The position numbers and the translations under genes are program-made. A stretch of 64,000 bases of DNA from Chitinophagales bacterium (GTDB lineage Bacteria > Bacteroidota > Bacteroidia > Chitinophagales > Saprospiraceae): positions 62,001 through 126,000 of the forward strand of contig JAFLBP010000003.1 of NCBI GenBank assembly GCA_017303875.1, in the 5' to 3' direction. This document shows positions 8,054-17,116 of this stretch, one piece after another (position 1 is the stretch's first letter; every line of letters starts with the position of its first letter). The notes under the pieces were generated by a model. It did no database searches. It was not told the DNA's origin and saw only the letters and a program-made list of their open reading frames with translations.

Positions 8054-9958
8054 TTATCGAATCAAAGTCACTTCCCCTTTCAATAAGCGCACCTGTTGTT
8101 CGTTCGGTAGCCGGTACTCCAGGGTATAGGCATACACGTCGCCGACGGCATCAGTGCCGTTGAGCGTCAGGCCATCCCAGGTTTCTGTATTGTTGAAACC
8201 CTGAAACACCAATTCTCCCCAACGGGCATAAATGCGCAGCTCCAGCACCTCCAGTTCGCAGGCTCCAAGTACAGGTGAGAAGCGATCATTAATATTATCG
8301 CCATTGGGCGTAAAGGCATTGGGTACCTGATCGGGGAATTTGCAGCATTTTTCCGATAACTTTACTTCAAAAGAATCGCGGAGCGTACGGCAACTTGTCT
8401 GAAACGTTGCCACATAAATTCCTTCTTTGTCCGCACGTAAACTATCGCTTGCACTGCTGCCGTTGAGCCAGCTCAGGGTTCCGGTTCCGGTAGTGAGCGC
8501 GCGCAGGGTGAGGGGAAACAAATTACAGGAATCTGCAATATTGGCTGTAATATCCAGTTCGGCGTTATCCGAAGCAATCTCAAAACGGGAAAAAGAAACG
8601 CCACAGGAATCGGTGATTTCCAGGGTGTAAATACCGGCCTGATGTACCCGGAGGGTATCGGTTGTTGCACCGTTGTCCCAGCGATAAACCACACCTGTTT
8701 TAGCCGATTGCAGTAGTATACCATTTAAGGTATCGCAAATTGTCAGTCTTGTCGTATCGGTCTGGCTGTTTTGCGCAGCAAAAATATAGTCGGCAAAATT
8801 AGGAAGTGAGGTGTAAAGGCCGCCTGCATTGTTGATGTCTACCGGTAAGTCAAATAGGTTGCGCTGGATACGAGGGGCAATCCCGTCCGGACAAGTAATT
8901 CTGGAAATACCCTGCGTGAGGGTCAGGATATTAAACTCCGTTTGTTCATTCAGGTAAACATTGCCGTCGGGGCCAAGCTGCATCAGGCCGTTGAAGCTCA
9001 GTTCCATATTTCCAATGACCTTTGGAACCTGATCGGCCAGATTGGGCAAACTCAGGTCGTAACGCAGGATATTGGAAAAGCCGCTGTCGTCTCTAAACGC
9101 AAGTAAATAACGGCTGGAGGGCGAAAAAGTATGGCTGTAAGTGCTCAGGCCGAGGGTTGCCTTGAGGGTAATGGAGCCGGTGGCAGCGTCGAAATTATAC
9201 AAGTTAGTGCCGTCGAAAATCAATTTTCCGTCAGGAGCGGCTTTAATGACGTTGGGCGCCAGAGCGGTTGCCAGGCGGGGCTGAACAAAAGGGGCGCCTG
9301 GGCCTGCGGCGGTAAGGGGCGTCACCACAAACTGCTGTGTCGTGTAGGAGCTGCAAATAATCCAGAAATCTTTGCCATTGCTGTGCCGAACGGCGGTAAT
9401 GGCTTCCGTTGCCGGTGTGAAGAGGCGTTTATCAGCCTCTATTACACCACCCAGACCGCCATTGAGCGTCATATCCACCACAAAATAGGAGAGGCCGCGA
9501 TGCGTACCCAGTGGCGGCGTAATCACACTGAGGTTGTGGTCTATGGTAAAGAGAAAATATTGTCTGGGGTTTCCGGGATGCGGTACAATTACCGCGCCCT
9601 GTGCTGCCGAATACCCGCCGCCTTTGTCGTCGCCCATATTGTACATCACGGCCTGGTTGGCATTCCAGATGATCCCCTCACGGGGACCGTTGATGCCATT
9701 GGGAACAAAGCCGCCACCGTTGGTGTAAAACAACATTTTGCCCCCGGCATCACAATAGCCGGCGCAGCCTTCGTAGGTATCCACATTAATATTGGATAAA
9801 ACGGTCGGACTGCCGGAGGAAAAATCCAGTCCGGAACCCGCGCCAAAATACCAGATATTGCCGTGTTTGGAAAGCTGGGCCGCAGCAGGCCCGAAAACAA
9901 AACAAAATAAACCGAGTGCAAGCAGCCGGTACATGCAGGAAATTGTGTTCAAATTCAT
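8054..9958 (-). CDS. Secreted protein with gliding-motility-type (type B) T9SS C-terminal domain
   Basis: 634 residues. A signal peptide (FCFVFGPAAAQ) is followed by a propeller-like region with repeated short beta motifs (LSKHGNIWYFGAGSGLDFSSG; VRHSNGKDFWIICSS), two small Ig/PKD-like modules (residues ~405-535, DTLRVHQAGIYTLEITDSCG), and a C-terminal CHU_C/type B sorting domain (PNAFTPNGDNINDRFSP ... LRIYARWGELVFQ ... WDGLTLNG). This domain marks cargo of the type IX system, usually surface or adhesin-like proteins. The initiation codon may be at 9958 or at Met9 (9934). It is convergent with the PorV-like gene, 11 bp apart. Confidence 0.87.
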   Translation of the reverse strand: MNLNTISCMYRLLALGLFCFVFGPAAAQLSKHGNIWYFGAGSGLDFSSGSPTVLSNINVDTYEGCAGYCDAGGKMLFYTNGGGFVPNGINGPREGIIWNANQAVMYNMGDDKGGGYSAAQGAVIVPHPGNPRQYFLFTIDHNLSVITPPLGTHRGLSYFVVDMTLNGGLGGVIEADKRLFTPATEAITAVRHSNGKDFWIICSSYTTQQFVVTPLTAAGPGAPFVQPRLATALAPNVIKAAPDGKLIFDGTNLYNFDAATGSITLKATLGLSTYSHTFSPSSRYLLAFRDDSGFSNILRYDLSLPNLADQVPKVIGNMELSFNGLMQLGPDGNVYLNEQTEFNILTLTQGISRITCPDGIAPRIQRNLFDLPVDINNAGGLYTSLPNFADYIFAAQNSQTDTTRLTICDTLNGILLQSAKTGVVYRWDNGATTDTLRVHQAGIYTLEITDSCGVSFSRFEIASDNAELDITANIADSCNLFPLTLRALTTGTGTLSWLNGSSASDSLRADKEGIYVATFQTSCRTLRDSFEVKLSEKCCKFPDQVPNAFTPNGDNINDRFSPVLGACELEVLELRIYARWGELVFQGFNNTETWDGLTLNGTDAVGDVYAYTLEYRLPNEQQVRLLKGEVTLIR

Positions 9959-10027
9959 GGGATAAAGATTATTTCAAAGTGTTCTAATGCGCTAAGATAG
10001 CCTGTTTTCGGCTTGCTGATATTTTTA

Positions 10028-10059
10028 TTTGCTTTAGGTGTCGCTTTTCATTAATTTTG
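10028..10059 (+). promoter_or_regulatory. Bacteroidota-type promoter for the DUF151 gene
   Basis: TTTG at 10028-10031, 20-bp spacer, TAATTTTG at 10052-10059, matching TTTG-N19..21-TAnnTTTG. The start codon is at 10098. Confidence 0.6.
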
Positions 10060-10097
10060 CACGCCCAAAACGGGATAGCTAACAGTACAATACTCGA

Positions 10098-10697
10098 ATG
10101 AGACGCATCGAACTGGAAATAGTGGCGCTGTCGCACAGCATGACTCAATCTCACAACTACGCCGTAGTGCTGGGAGAAACCCGCGGGCAACGCCGCCTGC
10201 CTATCGTAATTGGCAGCTTCGAGGCACAAGCCATTGCCGTCGCAATGGAACGTATGAGTCCCAATCGCCCACTCACACACGACCTCTTCAAAAACACCCT
10301 TGACACCTTTAATATCGTACTTAAAGAGGTCATTATCAACAACTTACTCGACGGCATTTTTTATGCCCGTTTGGTTTGTGCCCGCGACGGCGACAACTAC
10401 GAAATAGACTCGCGTACCTCCGATGCCATCGCGATGGCCGTTCGTTTCGGATGCCCGATTTATACCTACGACTTTATCCTGGAAGCCGCCGGCGTCATGC
10501 TGGAAGACCATGATGATGAACACGGCAGCGGTATCGAAAACCCCGCCGCAAGCAGCAGCACCTTCGATCAGGACGCCATCGAGAACTACCCGCTCGATGC
10601 CCTGCACCGAAAATTACAGGAAGTACTCGAATCGGAAGATTACGAAACTGCTGCCAAAATTCGCGACGAAATCAAGCGCCGCGAAGCCAAAGATTAG
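10098..10697 (+). CDS. DUF151 (bifunctional nuclease) domain protein with C-terminal UvrB/UvrC motif
   Basis: 199 residues. Residues about 1-140 match the bifunctional nuclease (DUF151) fold: LPIVIGSFEAQAIAVAME, RPLTHDLFKNTL and SRTSDAIAMAVRFGCPIY are its conserved blocks. The last ~40 residues (LHRKLQEVLESEDYETAAKIRDEIKRRE) are a UVR motif as in UvrB, UvrC and Clp proteins. Cellular function in Bacteroidota is not established; a role in nucleic-acid processing or stress is inferred from domains. It has its own promoter and is followed by an inverted repeat. Confidence 0.9.
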   Translation: MRRIELEIVALSHSMTQSHNYAVVLGETRGQRRLPIVIGSFEAQAIAVAMERMSPNRPLTHDLFKNTLDTFNIVLKEVIINNLLDGIFYARLVCARDGDNYEIDSRTSDAIAMAVRFGCPIYTYDFILEAAGVMLEDHDDEHGSGIENPAASSSTFDQDAIENYPLDALHRKLQEVLESEDYETAAKIRDEIKRREAKD

Positions 10698-10700
10698 ACT

Positions 10701-10804
10701 TTTTTTTAGGTGTTTTTGTGTTTTAGTATTTGGGTGTTTTAGTGCATTAGCACCTCGGTAAACCCAAACACTAAAACACCCAAACACTAAAACACCCAAA
10801 CACT
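10701..10804. repeat. Inverted AT-rich short-unit repeat (family b, copy 2)
   Basis: Arms of degenerate CACTAAAACACC-type units face each other around 10742-10762. It resembles the element at 904-996 and fills the gap between the DUF151 gene and yraN, ending 15 bp before the TTG start of the latter. Confidence 0.8.
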
Positions 10805-10819
10805 TCCCCCCTTACCAAG

Positions 10820-11185
10820 TTGGCTGATCACAACGAAACCGGAAAACTGGGCGAACAAATTGCCGAACAATACCTGCTGGATAAAGGCTGGACGATCGCC
10901 GCGCGCAACTACCGATCCGGCAAAGGAGAAATTGACCTCATCGCCTGGGCCAGTCCCGAACTACTCGTCTTTATTGAAGTAAAAACCCGCAGCTCCGAAG
11001 CATTCGGCCCTCCCGAAATCTCCGTCGACGAAAAAAAGGCCGATCTCATGGCCCGACTCGCCAACCACTATATGGCCGCAATTGGCTATGAATGGGCTAT
11101 TCGTTTTGATATTATCGCCGTTACTTTATCAAAAAAAGGCGCCGGAACAACTGAAGTCCGGCACCTTGAAGATGTCTTTTTCTAA
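10820..11185 (+). CDS. YraN family (UPF0102) endonuclease-like protein
   Basis: 121 residues, full length for the family. It shows the restriction-endonuclease-like core: GKLGEQIAEQYLLDKGW, then NYRSGKGEIDLIAW and LLVFIEVKTRS, i.e. the E-x-D...E-x-K catalytic pattern. The start is a TTG at 10820; no in-frame ATG lies nearby. It is convergent with the TonB receptor gene, 4 bp apart. The biological role of the family is unclear, although it is thought to relate to DNA processing. Confidence 0.93.
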   Translation: MADHNETGKLGEQIAEQYLLDKGWTIAARNYRSGKGEIDLIAWASPELLVFIEVKTRSSEAFGPPEISVDEKKADLMARLANHYMAAIGYEWAIRFDIIAVTLSKKGAGTTEVRHLEDVFF

Positions 11186-11189
11186 GCGC

Positions 11190-13382
11190 TTAGAGTCGCA
11201 ACGCCATCGTAGCAATGATACTCCGACCGTCGCCCGGCCATACACCCGGCCCGGGATAAATACTGGGCCGTTTGCTGAAATATTGCGCGTCTGCAAGGTT
11301 ATTCACCGATACTTTAAACCGCAACAAAGGGTTTACCTGCACCGACGCATGTGCATCCCACAAGGTGTACGCCGGTACAATACCGCGCGTACCGTTTGCA
11401 TTGGGTTTTATGGTATTAAACGGATCAGAGAAGGTCTCCGCTACAAAGCTGTGCTGAATTGTCAGGCTCCAGCGTTTCCAGGCCGCCTGCAAGCCGTTGC
11501 GGCTCGTCCATTCCGGAACGCTTTCAATTCGATTGCCCTTAAGCGGAATATTTTCCTGGCCACTGGCTATTTGCCCGCTGGTGTAGCGGCCATCCATGTA
11601 TGCCGTTGACGTATACAGGGAAATCTGCGCGTCCTTGGTTTTAAGCAATGCGCCTTCCAGATAAAATTCTACGCCGTCGGTACGACTATTGCCGATATTG
11701 GTTTTCAGGAAATAAGTACTGCCATCCGTATCCGTAAATGCCTGACTGCCAATGCGATTATTGTATTGAACCCGGAAAACACCCGCATTGAGGTTAATGC
11801 GGCCATCCAGCCAATTACCCTGAATACCCAACTCGGCATTATAACCGCTTGAACTGCTCAGGTTGGGGTCTACACGTTCCAATATATTGGCCGGAATTAC
11901 CTCGCCCAATACGACCGGGCGGTAAGCTTGCGCAATGCCGCCGTAGAGCCGCCAATGTGCAGCTGGTTTGTATTGGATGCTGCTTCCCAGAAGTACAAAA
12001 CGATGCTCGATTTCCGTGATGGCACGATCAGGGGGCAAACTGCGAATCTCCCCACTCATTTTAGTTATACCCGATTCAGCCCGAATACCCGGAGAAATAC
12101 TCAATGCGGGTGTGATATAAAGTGTATTTTCAGCAAAAATGGCGATATTATTGGTTTTATAATGCAAGTCGCGGCCCCAGTTCGGGTCCAATAAAGTCAT
12201 ATCATAATCCGTTCCGGCGCTGCCTTTACCAATTTGCCGGCGGTTCAAATCGTTACTGATACCGCGTATGCCCGTGGAAAGCATACTTTTCATATTGCCA
12301 ATCCGGTACTGATGCAGCAAACGCATTTCCGAGGTATTGCTGTTGAACAGGTCTATATCCACCTGTCGGTTACTGTATGTGCCGGTTTGCAGGTTAATGG
12401 CATCCACCTTGTCGGCCGCGCCGAGAAACTGCACGCTGCTGCGGTCGCCGCGCAGCAGCGACGTAATCCATTGCAGGGAAGTATTTTTGCCTAATTGCCA
12501 ATCCAGTGTAAGCGATCCCACCCAAATATCAGGACTGTAATAATTCCGGCTTCGCGTTGCCTGCCGCGGGTTGCTCAGGAACATACTATCGGTTAAGGGG
12601 CCGGGAATCTGGTAAAGGTAACTGGAGCGGCCCAGTTCGGCTTTGAGTGTGATTTTTTGTGTGGCCTGCCAACTCAATTGCGCAAATTGCGCCGTAGAAG
12701 TGGAGCGGCCATTATCCCGATATCCCTCGGAAACCCGTTGATAATGGTAGGCTTGCCAGGTAAATTTTCCCATTCGCCCGCTCAGGCGGTTAAAAGTACT
12801 GAGCAAACCAAAAGAACCGGCTGCATTCTGGGTCTCGTAGGCAATCGGCCGGGTGGTATCGGCCTGCCGGGTGATATAATTCAGCATGCCCCCAAACATC
12901 GCGCCGTATTGCAGCGAGCCGGTACCCCGAACTAATTCAATACTTTCTATCGCCTCCATGGGCGGGTTGTAGTGACTCGCCGGGTAGCCATACATATCGG
13001 AGTTGAGCAACACCCCATTCTGGCGCACATTCATGTCCCAACTCCGGTGTGGATCAAGGCCGCGCAGGGAAAAATTGAGTTGATTGCCCGAACCGTCCAT
13101 ATCATAGGAGAAAGCGCCCGGAATTTTTGCAAAAACCTGGCGCACGGTTTTTTCCGTCAGGTTGGCGGGCATATTGTCGAGGGTTAGCACCTCACTGCGT
13201 TTGCCGGCATTCAAAAAACCACGATGTACATCCGGCAGTTCTTTTGCAGGACGAAAGCTGCTCCGCCAGGATTGAATGGAGATTTCTTTCAATTGCTTGT
13301 CGGAAAGCGTGTCAATCGTTTGTGCATGGAGGCCAACACTTGGTAAAAGAGCCGACATCAAAAGGAAAAAGCACTTATTCAT
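11190..13382 (-). CDS. TonB-dependent receptor (FecA/siderophore-like)
   Basis: Outer-membrane active transporter of 730 residues. A signal peptide (LLMSALLPSVGLHAQ) is followed by a short TonB-box-like stretch, a plug domain (residues ~45-165: VRQVFAKIPGAFSYDMDGSG, NFSLRGLDPHRSWDMNVRQNG, IESIELVRGTGSLQYGAMFGG) and a 22-strand-type barrel that ends in the terminal aromatic motif (IIATMALRL). There is no N-terminal carboxypeptidase-like domain and no SusD partner, so uptake of a small metal chelate is more likely than of a polysaccharide. It looks monocistronic. The substrate cannot be told from sequence. Confidence 0.92.
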   Translation of the reverse strand: MNKCFFLLMSALLPSVGLHAQTIDTLSDKQLKEISIQSWRSSFRPAKELPDVHRGFLNAGKRSEVLTLDNMPANLTEKTVRQVFAKIPGAFSYDMDGSGNQLNFSLRGLDPHRSWDMNVRQNGVLLNSDMYGYPASHYNPPMEAIESIELVRGTGSLQYGAMFGGMLNYITRQADTTRPIAYETQNAAGSFGLLSTFNRLSGRMGKFTWQAYHYQRVSEGYRDNGRSTSTAQFAQLSWQATQKITLKAELGRSSYLYQIPGPLTDSMFLSNPRQATRSRNYYSPDIWVGSLTLDWQLGKNTSLQWITSLLRGDRSSVQFLGAADKVDAINLQTGTYSNRQVDIDLFNSNTSEMRLLHQYRIGNMKSMLSTGIRGISNDLNRRQIGKGSAGTDYDMTLLDPNWGRDLHYKTNNIAIFAENTLYITPALSISPGIRAESGITKMSGEIRSLPPDRAITEIEHRFVLLGSSIQYKPAAHWRLYGGIAQAYRPVVLGEVIPANILERVDPNLSSSSGYNAELGIQGNWLDGRINLNAGVFRVQYNNRIGSQAFTDTDGSTYFLKTNIGNSRTDGVEFYLEGALLKTKDAQISLYTSTAYMDGRYTSGQIASGQENIPLKGNRIESVPEWTSRNGLQAAWKRWSLTIQHSFVAETFSDPFNTIKPNANGTRGIVPAYTLWDAHASVQVNPLLRFKVSVNNLADAQYFSKRPSIYPGPGVWPGDGRSIIATMALRL

Positions 13383-13421
13383 AGTCTGTAGTTTATCGTC
13401 AGGTTAAAAAAAGACAAAAAA

Positions 13422-13461
13422 ATAGAGGCTAACGCGGGGTTATACCATCGTCAGCCTCTAT
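13422..13461 (-). terminator. Rho-independent terminator after the haloperoxidase-like gene
   Basis: Stem ATAGAGGCT (13422-13430) pairs perfectly with AGCCTCTAT (13453-13461) around a 22-nt loop. On the minus strand it is followed by a T run. It lies between the haloperoxidase-like gene and the TonB receptor and separates them transcriptionally. Confidence 0.75.
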
Positions 13462-13508
13462 TGAAGGTGGCGATCTGCAAATTCAGATCACAAAAAACAA
13501 CTTACGCC

Positions 13509-14954
13509 TTATTTTTTCCAGGGCAGCTCCAGTACACGTTGCGCAGCAAGCTCGCCAACACGCACCCCTTCCACACAGTCCATGCGGAAGTGTACACCCA
13601 GCGGAATACGGGAGTAAGCGTCTTCGTCGCCGAGGTCTTTGAACGAAGCGAATGTTCGCGGGGTACCGATAAACTCTACGCGATTGACGTGGCAAAGATC
13701 GGTGAAGGTATAAGTACCCGGGTTGCGTTGGTTGTATTCAAAATAAGACGACAGAATTTTCGCGCCTGCACCACCAAAACCGGAGTGACCGGACGGGTAA
13801 GCGGGGAAAGAAGGTGTCTCATATTGTCCGGAATTCGTATTAAGCATGATCGTATTCCAGTTGTCGGCAGCAGGAATATTCTGCGCAACCACACGCTGAA
13901 TATAGCTCACCGGGCGCTCCACATTGTAAAAATACTTGGAGTGCCAGAGTGAAACGCCGGCATCATTGAGGGCGAGGCCCATTTTAGCATACAGCTCGGC
14001 AGCACCAGCGAGGTCGGTCTTTTGAGCGCCTACTACCTGATCCAGAACCGCAATCAGACGGGGCGGCGGGCCGAACGTCAGGTTAAGGTTATCATCGCTC
14101 CAGAAAATGGCCTTCCAGCGCTCGTCATAAGCGAGGGCTTCCTGTCCGGGAGCGGGGTTATTGATCATATTCACGGTGTTGTACACCTCCATAGCCTGGG
14201 TGTAGAACAGGGAATTCGGGTTTTCGCTGTACGGAATCGGCGGTTTGCAGAGCTTTTCAGCTTCTTTCAACGCAAAAGTGCGTGCTTTACCCCAGTATGG
14301 GAACATCGCTTTGCCGTAGTCCGGATAAGTCGGTTGCCATTTACCTGCTCCGGTGGGCGGATTGTACTCTGCCGGGCGCGGATTCAGGAAGGCATTGTGC
14401 GTCGTAACGTCGGTTTGGCTGTAGCTGTAAACAGCGGATGCCACTGCGATACCGTATTTAGTAGAACGATCCAAAATCTCCGCAGTAGTTTTACCGGCAT
14501 ATTCTGCATTGAGCTGACGCCCCATTGCTTCAATTTTCCCGTAAAGTTCCGGATACTGTGTTTCCAACTGGAAGAAGAAACGCTGCATCAGGTAGCCATA
14601 AGAAGCATTCACCACGGCTGGCCAGTAGTACTCCTTATCTGTTTCAGCATCAGGAATATCAAGACCGCTGTACAGGCTTTCCAGCGAGTTGTTCTCCGGA
14701 ATTCCGCTTACCACACCTTCGTAGGCCGACAGGCCCATGTAGGCAAGCGCACGGGGCGCGGGGCCGGGGCGGTTACCATCGGCGAAACGGTCGATTTCCA
14801 GGAACAATTCATTCCATTTAATGAAAACCTGGGCATCATAGTTGTGGGCATTGGCGAATTCGGTCTTTTCCTCAATGGTGGACGAACAGGAGTTGAAGAA
14901 GAGTACCGTACCAACTGCCAGCAGGATTAGTTTGTGTAGGTGTTTAAATTTCAT
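13509..14954 (-). CDS. Vanadium-dependent haloperoxidase-like PAP2 lipoprotein (paralogue 1)
   Basis: 481-residue predicted lipoprotein (FFNSC lipobox near residue 21) of the acid phosphatase/vanadium haloperoxidase superfamily. The three anion-binding motifs are in order in the C-terminal third: K-x6-RP (KYFYNVERP), PSGHSGFGG, and SRIPLGVHFRMD. These residues would bind vanadate or phosphate. I cannot tell a haloperoxidase from a phosphatase by sequence alone. ATG 14954 is chosen because it begins the lipoprotein signal; an upstream ATG at 15053 adds 33 residues that do not look coding. Two paralogues lie at 44493 and 46053. A terminator follows. Confidence 0.85.
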   Translation of the reverse strand: MKFKHLHKLILLAVGTVLFFNSCSSTIEEKTEFANAHNYDAQVFIKWNELFLEIDRFADGNRPGPAPRALAYMGLSAYEGVVSGIPENNSLESLYSGLDIPDAETDKEYYWPAVVNASYGYLMQRFFFQLETQYPELYGKIEAMGRQLNAEYAGKTTAEILDRSTKYGIAVASAVYSYSQTDVTTHNAFLNPRPAEYNPPTGAGKWQPTYPDYGKAMFPYWGKARTFALKEAEKLCKPPIPYSENPNSLFYTQAMEVYNTVNMINNPAPGQEALAYDERWKAIFWSDDNLNLTFGPPPRLIAVLDQVVGAQKTDLAGAAELYAKMGLALNDAGVSLWHSKYFYNVERPVSYIQRVVAQNIPAADNWNTIMLNTNSGQYETPSFPAYPSGHSGFGGAGAKILSSYFEYNQRNPGTYTFTDLCHVNRVEFIGTPRTFASFKDLGDEDAYSRIPLGVHFRMDCVEGVRVGELAAQRVLELPWKK

Positions 14955-15120
14955 CTGCGGGAGACCTTTTTTTGTTGAAAATAACGGAATAGAACCATGC
15001 AATAACTGTGCTAAAGACACGATCCGGGCGCAAAGTAACACAAAAAAGTGCATGTTGCGCCCGTTTATATGAGTGATTTTAATTACCTTTTAATAATTGA
15101 AAGCTCATTGCAAGGTTTAT

Positions 15121-16035
15121 TCAGCTAAATAAACCCTCTATTGAAAGGTAGCGTTCACCGGTATCATAGTTGAATCCCAGCACCCGGGTACCCGCGGGCA
15201 GCTCCTCCAATTTTGCAGCAATGGCCGCCAACGTGGCCCCCGAAGAGATGCCGCCAAAAATACCTTCTTCGAGCGCAATACGTCGCGCATACTCAAAAGC
15301 CGCGTCTTTTTCTACCTGAATCACTCCGTCAAGCAGTTCGGCATGCAGGTTTTTAGGCACAAAACCGGCGCCGATGCCCTGAATGGGGTGTGGCCCGGGC
15401 GCCCCGCCGGATATGACCGGACTCAAAGCCGGCTCCACGGCAAAAACCTTCAAAGCGGGCATTTGTGCTTTTAATATTTCCGCCACCGCAGTGATATGTC
15501 CGCCTGTGCCGACGCCGGTGATGAGCACGTCGATACCCTCCGGAAAATCGCGAAGAATTTCCTGGGCCGTTGTGGCGCGGTGAATGGCGATATTTGCCTC
15601 ATTTTCAAATTGTTGTGGCATCCAGGCGCCAGGCGTTTCCGCAAGCAGCTCCCGGGCGCGTTCTATGGCCCCTTTCATCCCTTTTTCGCGTGGTGTCAGA
15701 TCAAATTGCGCCCCATAGGCGGCCATGAGCCTGCGGCGTTCAATACTCATACTTTCGGGCATTACCAGGATCAAAGGGTAGCCTTTTACCGCAGCTACCA
15801 TGGCCAGTCCGATGCCCGTATTGCCGCTCGTCGGCTCAATGATGATGCTGCCGGGCTTGAGCGCGCCGCTTTTTTCTGCCGCCTCAATCATCGCCAGCGC
15901 GATGCGGTCTTTGATACTGCCACCGGGGTTGGCGCGTTCAAGTTTGAGCCAGACTTCGTGTTTTTCACCAAAAAGGCGGTTGATGCGGACATGTGGCGTA
16001 TCACCAATTGTTTCCAGAATGTTATTTGCTTTCAT
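15121..16035 (-). CDS. cysK: Cysteine synthase (O-acetylserine sulfhydrylase)
   Basis: PLP enzyme that makes cysteine from O-acetylserine and sulfide; 304 residues. Lys42 in NPGGSIKDR is the Schiff-base lysine, [15 protein letters not shown] is the asparagine/substrate loop, and [11 protein letters not shown] is the phosphate-binding loop. It is the second gene of a two-gene operon 14 bp behind the serine acetyltransferase that supplies its substrate. Control is likely through the poly-Cys leader peptide and terminator upstream of cysE. CysK and CysM paralogues are hard to separate, but the operon with cysE favours CysK. Confidence 0.95.
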   Translation of the reverse strand: MKANNILETIGDTPHVRINRLFGEKHEVWLKLERANPGGSIKDRIALAMIEAAEKSGALKPGSIIIEPTSGNTGIGLAMVAAVKGYPLILVMPESMSIERRRLMAAYGAQFDLTPREKGMKGAIERARELLAETPGAWMPQQFENEANIAIHRATTAQEILRDFPEGIDVLITGVGTGGHITAVAEILKAQMPALKVFAVEPALSPVISGGAPGPHPIQGIGAGFVPKNLHAELLDGVIQVEKDAAFEYARRIALEEGIFGGISSGATLAAIAAKLEELPAGTRVLGFNYDTGERYLSIEGLFS

Positions 16036-16049
16036 ATGAATATTGCTGT

Positions 16050-16883
16050 TTAAATGACAAAATTGATGGGTTCTTCAAAAGGTTTGGAGCGCACTTTTAC
16101 CTGAGGCTGGTGCAGCACTACAGAATACGGGGCAATGCTGCCGGTAATCCAGCTGTTGCCGCCTATCACCGAACTGTGCCCGATTACCGTATCGCCGCCC
16201 AATATGGTGCTGTTGGCGTAAATGATGACGTTGTCTTCAATCGTCGGGTGTCGCTTGGTGTTGGCCATCGACTTTTGCACCTGCAAAGCCCCCAGGGTCA
16301 CCCCCTGATAAATTTTTACATGGTTGCCAATGACGGCGGTTTGGCCAATCACCACGCCCGTGCCGTGATCAATAAAAAAGGAATGCCCGATTTCGGCAGC
16401 CGGATGAATATCAATACCGGTGCGCCCGTGTGCGTATTCGGCAAAAAAACGCGGCAGCAATGGCACTTCCAGCTCGTGCAGCAAGTGTGAAACACGGTAA
16501 ATGGCGATACTGAAAAAACCGGGATAGGTTGCAATAACCTCTTCAATGCAGCTTGCTGCGGGGTCAAAATCCAGAAAAGCCCCGGCATCTTCCTGAAGGC
16601 GTTGGTACACCTCGCCAAGGCCGTCAAAAAAAGCGTCGGCGGTAGCGGCAGCGCGTTGTTCGGAGCCATCCAGCAGCGGCAACAATAACTCCAGCAAATG
16701 ATGCCTCAACAGGGAGTAGCGCACCTGTGCGGGCAGGTGTGTATTGTCGAGAATCGGGAAAAGAAACAAAAAAAGATCATCGACAAACTGCTCTGTATCT
16801 GCTTTGGGCGGAATATGCCGATGCGGCGCCGTCCGGGAGGCATCCAGCACAGAAAAGAGATCGTTTAAGGACTTTGTATGCAT
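16050..16883 (-). CDS. cysE: Serine O-acetyltransferase
   Basis: Acetyl-CoA:serine acetyltransferase, the committed step of cysteine synthesis; 277 residues. After a helical N-terminal half comes the left-handed beta-helix with hexapeptide repeats ([52 protein letters not shown]), containing the catalytic His of [14 protein letters not shown] 16883 is chosen; the in-frame start at 16937 lies within the terminator hairpin. It is first in the cysE-cysK operon. A 29-codon leader peptide with seven Cys codons and a strong terminator lie just upstream, so expression is probably set by cysteinyl-tRNA supply. Confidence 0.94.
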   Translation of the reverse strand: MHTKSLNDLFSVLDASRTAPHRHIPPKADTEQFVDDLFLFLFPILDNTHLPAQVRYSLLRHHLLELLLPLLDGSEQRAAATADAFFDGLGEVYQRLQEDAGAFLDFDPAASCIEEVIATYPGFFSIAIYRVSHLLHELEVPLLPRFFAEYAHGRTGIDIHPAAEIGHSFFIDHGTGVVIGQTAVIGNHVKIYQGVTLGALQVQKSMANTKRHPTIEDNVIIYANSTILGGDTVIGHSSVIGGNSWITGSIAPYSVVLHQPQVKVRSKPFEEPINFVI

Positions 16884-16913
16884 AAAACTTTCATTAAGCG
16901 GTCCATTGCGCGT

Positions 16914-16955
16914 AAAAAAAAGCACCCTTTCGCGCAAACAGCGGGAAAGGGTGCT
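16914..16955 (-). terminator. Attenuator terminator between the Cys leader peptide and cysE
   Basis: Perfect 11-bp stem: AGCACCCTTTC (16921-16931) pairs with GAAAGGGTGCT (16945-16955), extendable by further G-C pairs, with a T run on the minus strand (16920-16914). It lies after the leader peptide stop (16986) and 31 bp before the cysE ATG, with no other gene it could serve, which is the position of a conditional terminator. Confidence 0.88.
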
Positions 16956-17029
16956 TTTTTTCCGACAATATTCCGGGAAATTACGTCATCCCTGATGCCA
17001 TTGCCAGCGTATGCCCTTCCCAAAGGAAG
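16943..17029 (-). promoter_or_regulatory. Cysteine attenuator: protector and antiterminator segments
   Basis: On the minus strand segment 1 (CTTCC, 17029-17025) follows the last Cys codon by one base and pairs with segment 2 (GGAAG within GGGAAGGG, 17021-17014). Segment 2 can instead pair with segment 3 (CCCTTTCCC, 16951-16943; eight pairs with one bulged U), which is the ascending arm of the terminator. This is the 1:2/2:3/3:4 arrangement of classical amino-acid attenuators. A ribosome stalled at the Cys codons would cover segment 1, free segment 2 and block the terminator. The pairing is read by eye, not by energy calculation. Confidence 0.7.
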
Positions 17030-17075
17030 CACAACAACAGCAACAACAACAATTTTGAACGTTTTGATTTTTCAT
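16986..17075 (-). CDS. Poly-cysteine leader peptide of the cysE-cysK operon
   Basis: 29-codon ORF beginning MKNQNVQN, then seven consecutive cysteines (codons 9-15, minus strand 17051-17031; six TGT and one TGC), then ASFGKG and a short Trp-containing tail to a TGA at 16988-16986. The bases before the ATG are A-rich (GCGTAAAAA), as is usual for Bacteroidota starts. Position between a promoter-like sequence and a terminator, in front of the two cysteine biosynthesis genes, indicates a sensor of charged tRNA-Cys and not a functional product. Seven Cys codons in a row are very unlikely by chance in this context. Confidence 0.85.
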   Translation of the reverse strand: MKNQNVQNCCCCCCCASFGKGIRWQWHQG

Positions 17076-17116
17076 TTTTTACGCTTAAGCGATACAAGGC
17101 AAACAGCATTGCAACG

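Noticed and set aside
13383..13508. Riboswitch before the TonB-dependent receptor
   Set aside because: The gap of 126 bp is too short for a cobalamin riboswitch and contains only a simple stem with a T run, best read as the terminator of the upstream gene.
16884..16937. N-terminal extension of cysE to an ATG at 16937
   Set aside because: The extension lies across the terminator hairpin and encodes no conserved sequence; the start at 16883 gives a normal CysE N-terminus.
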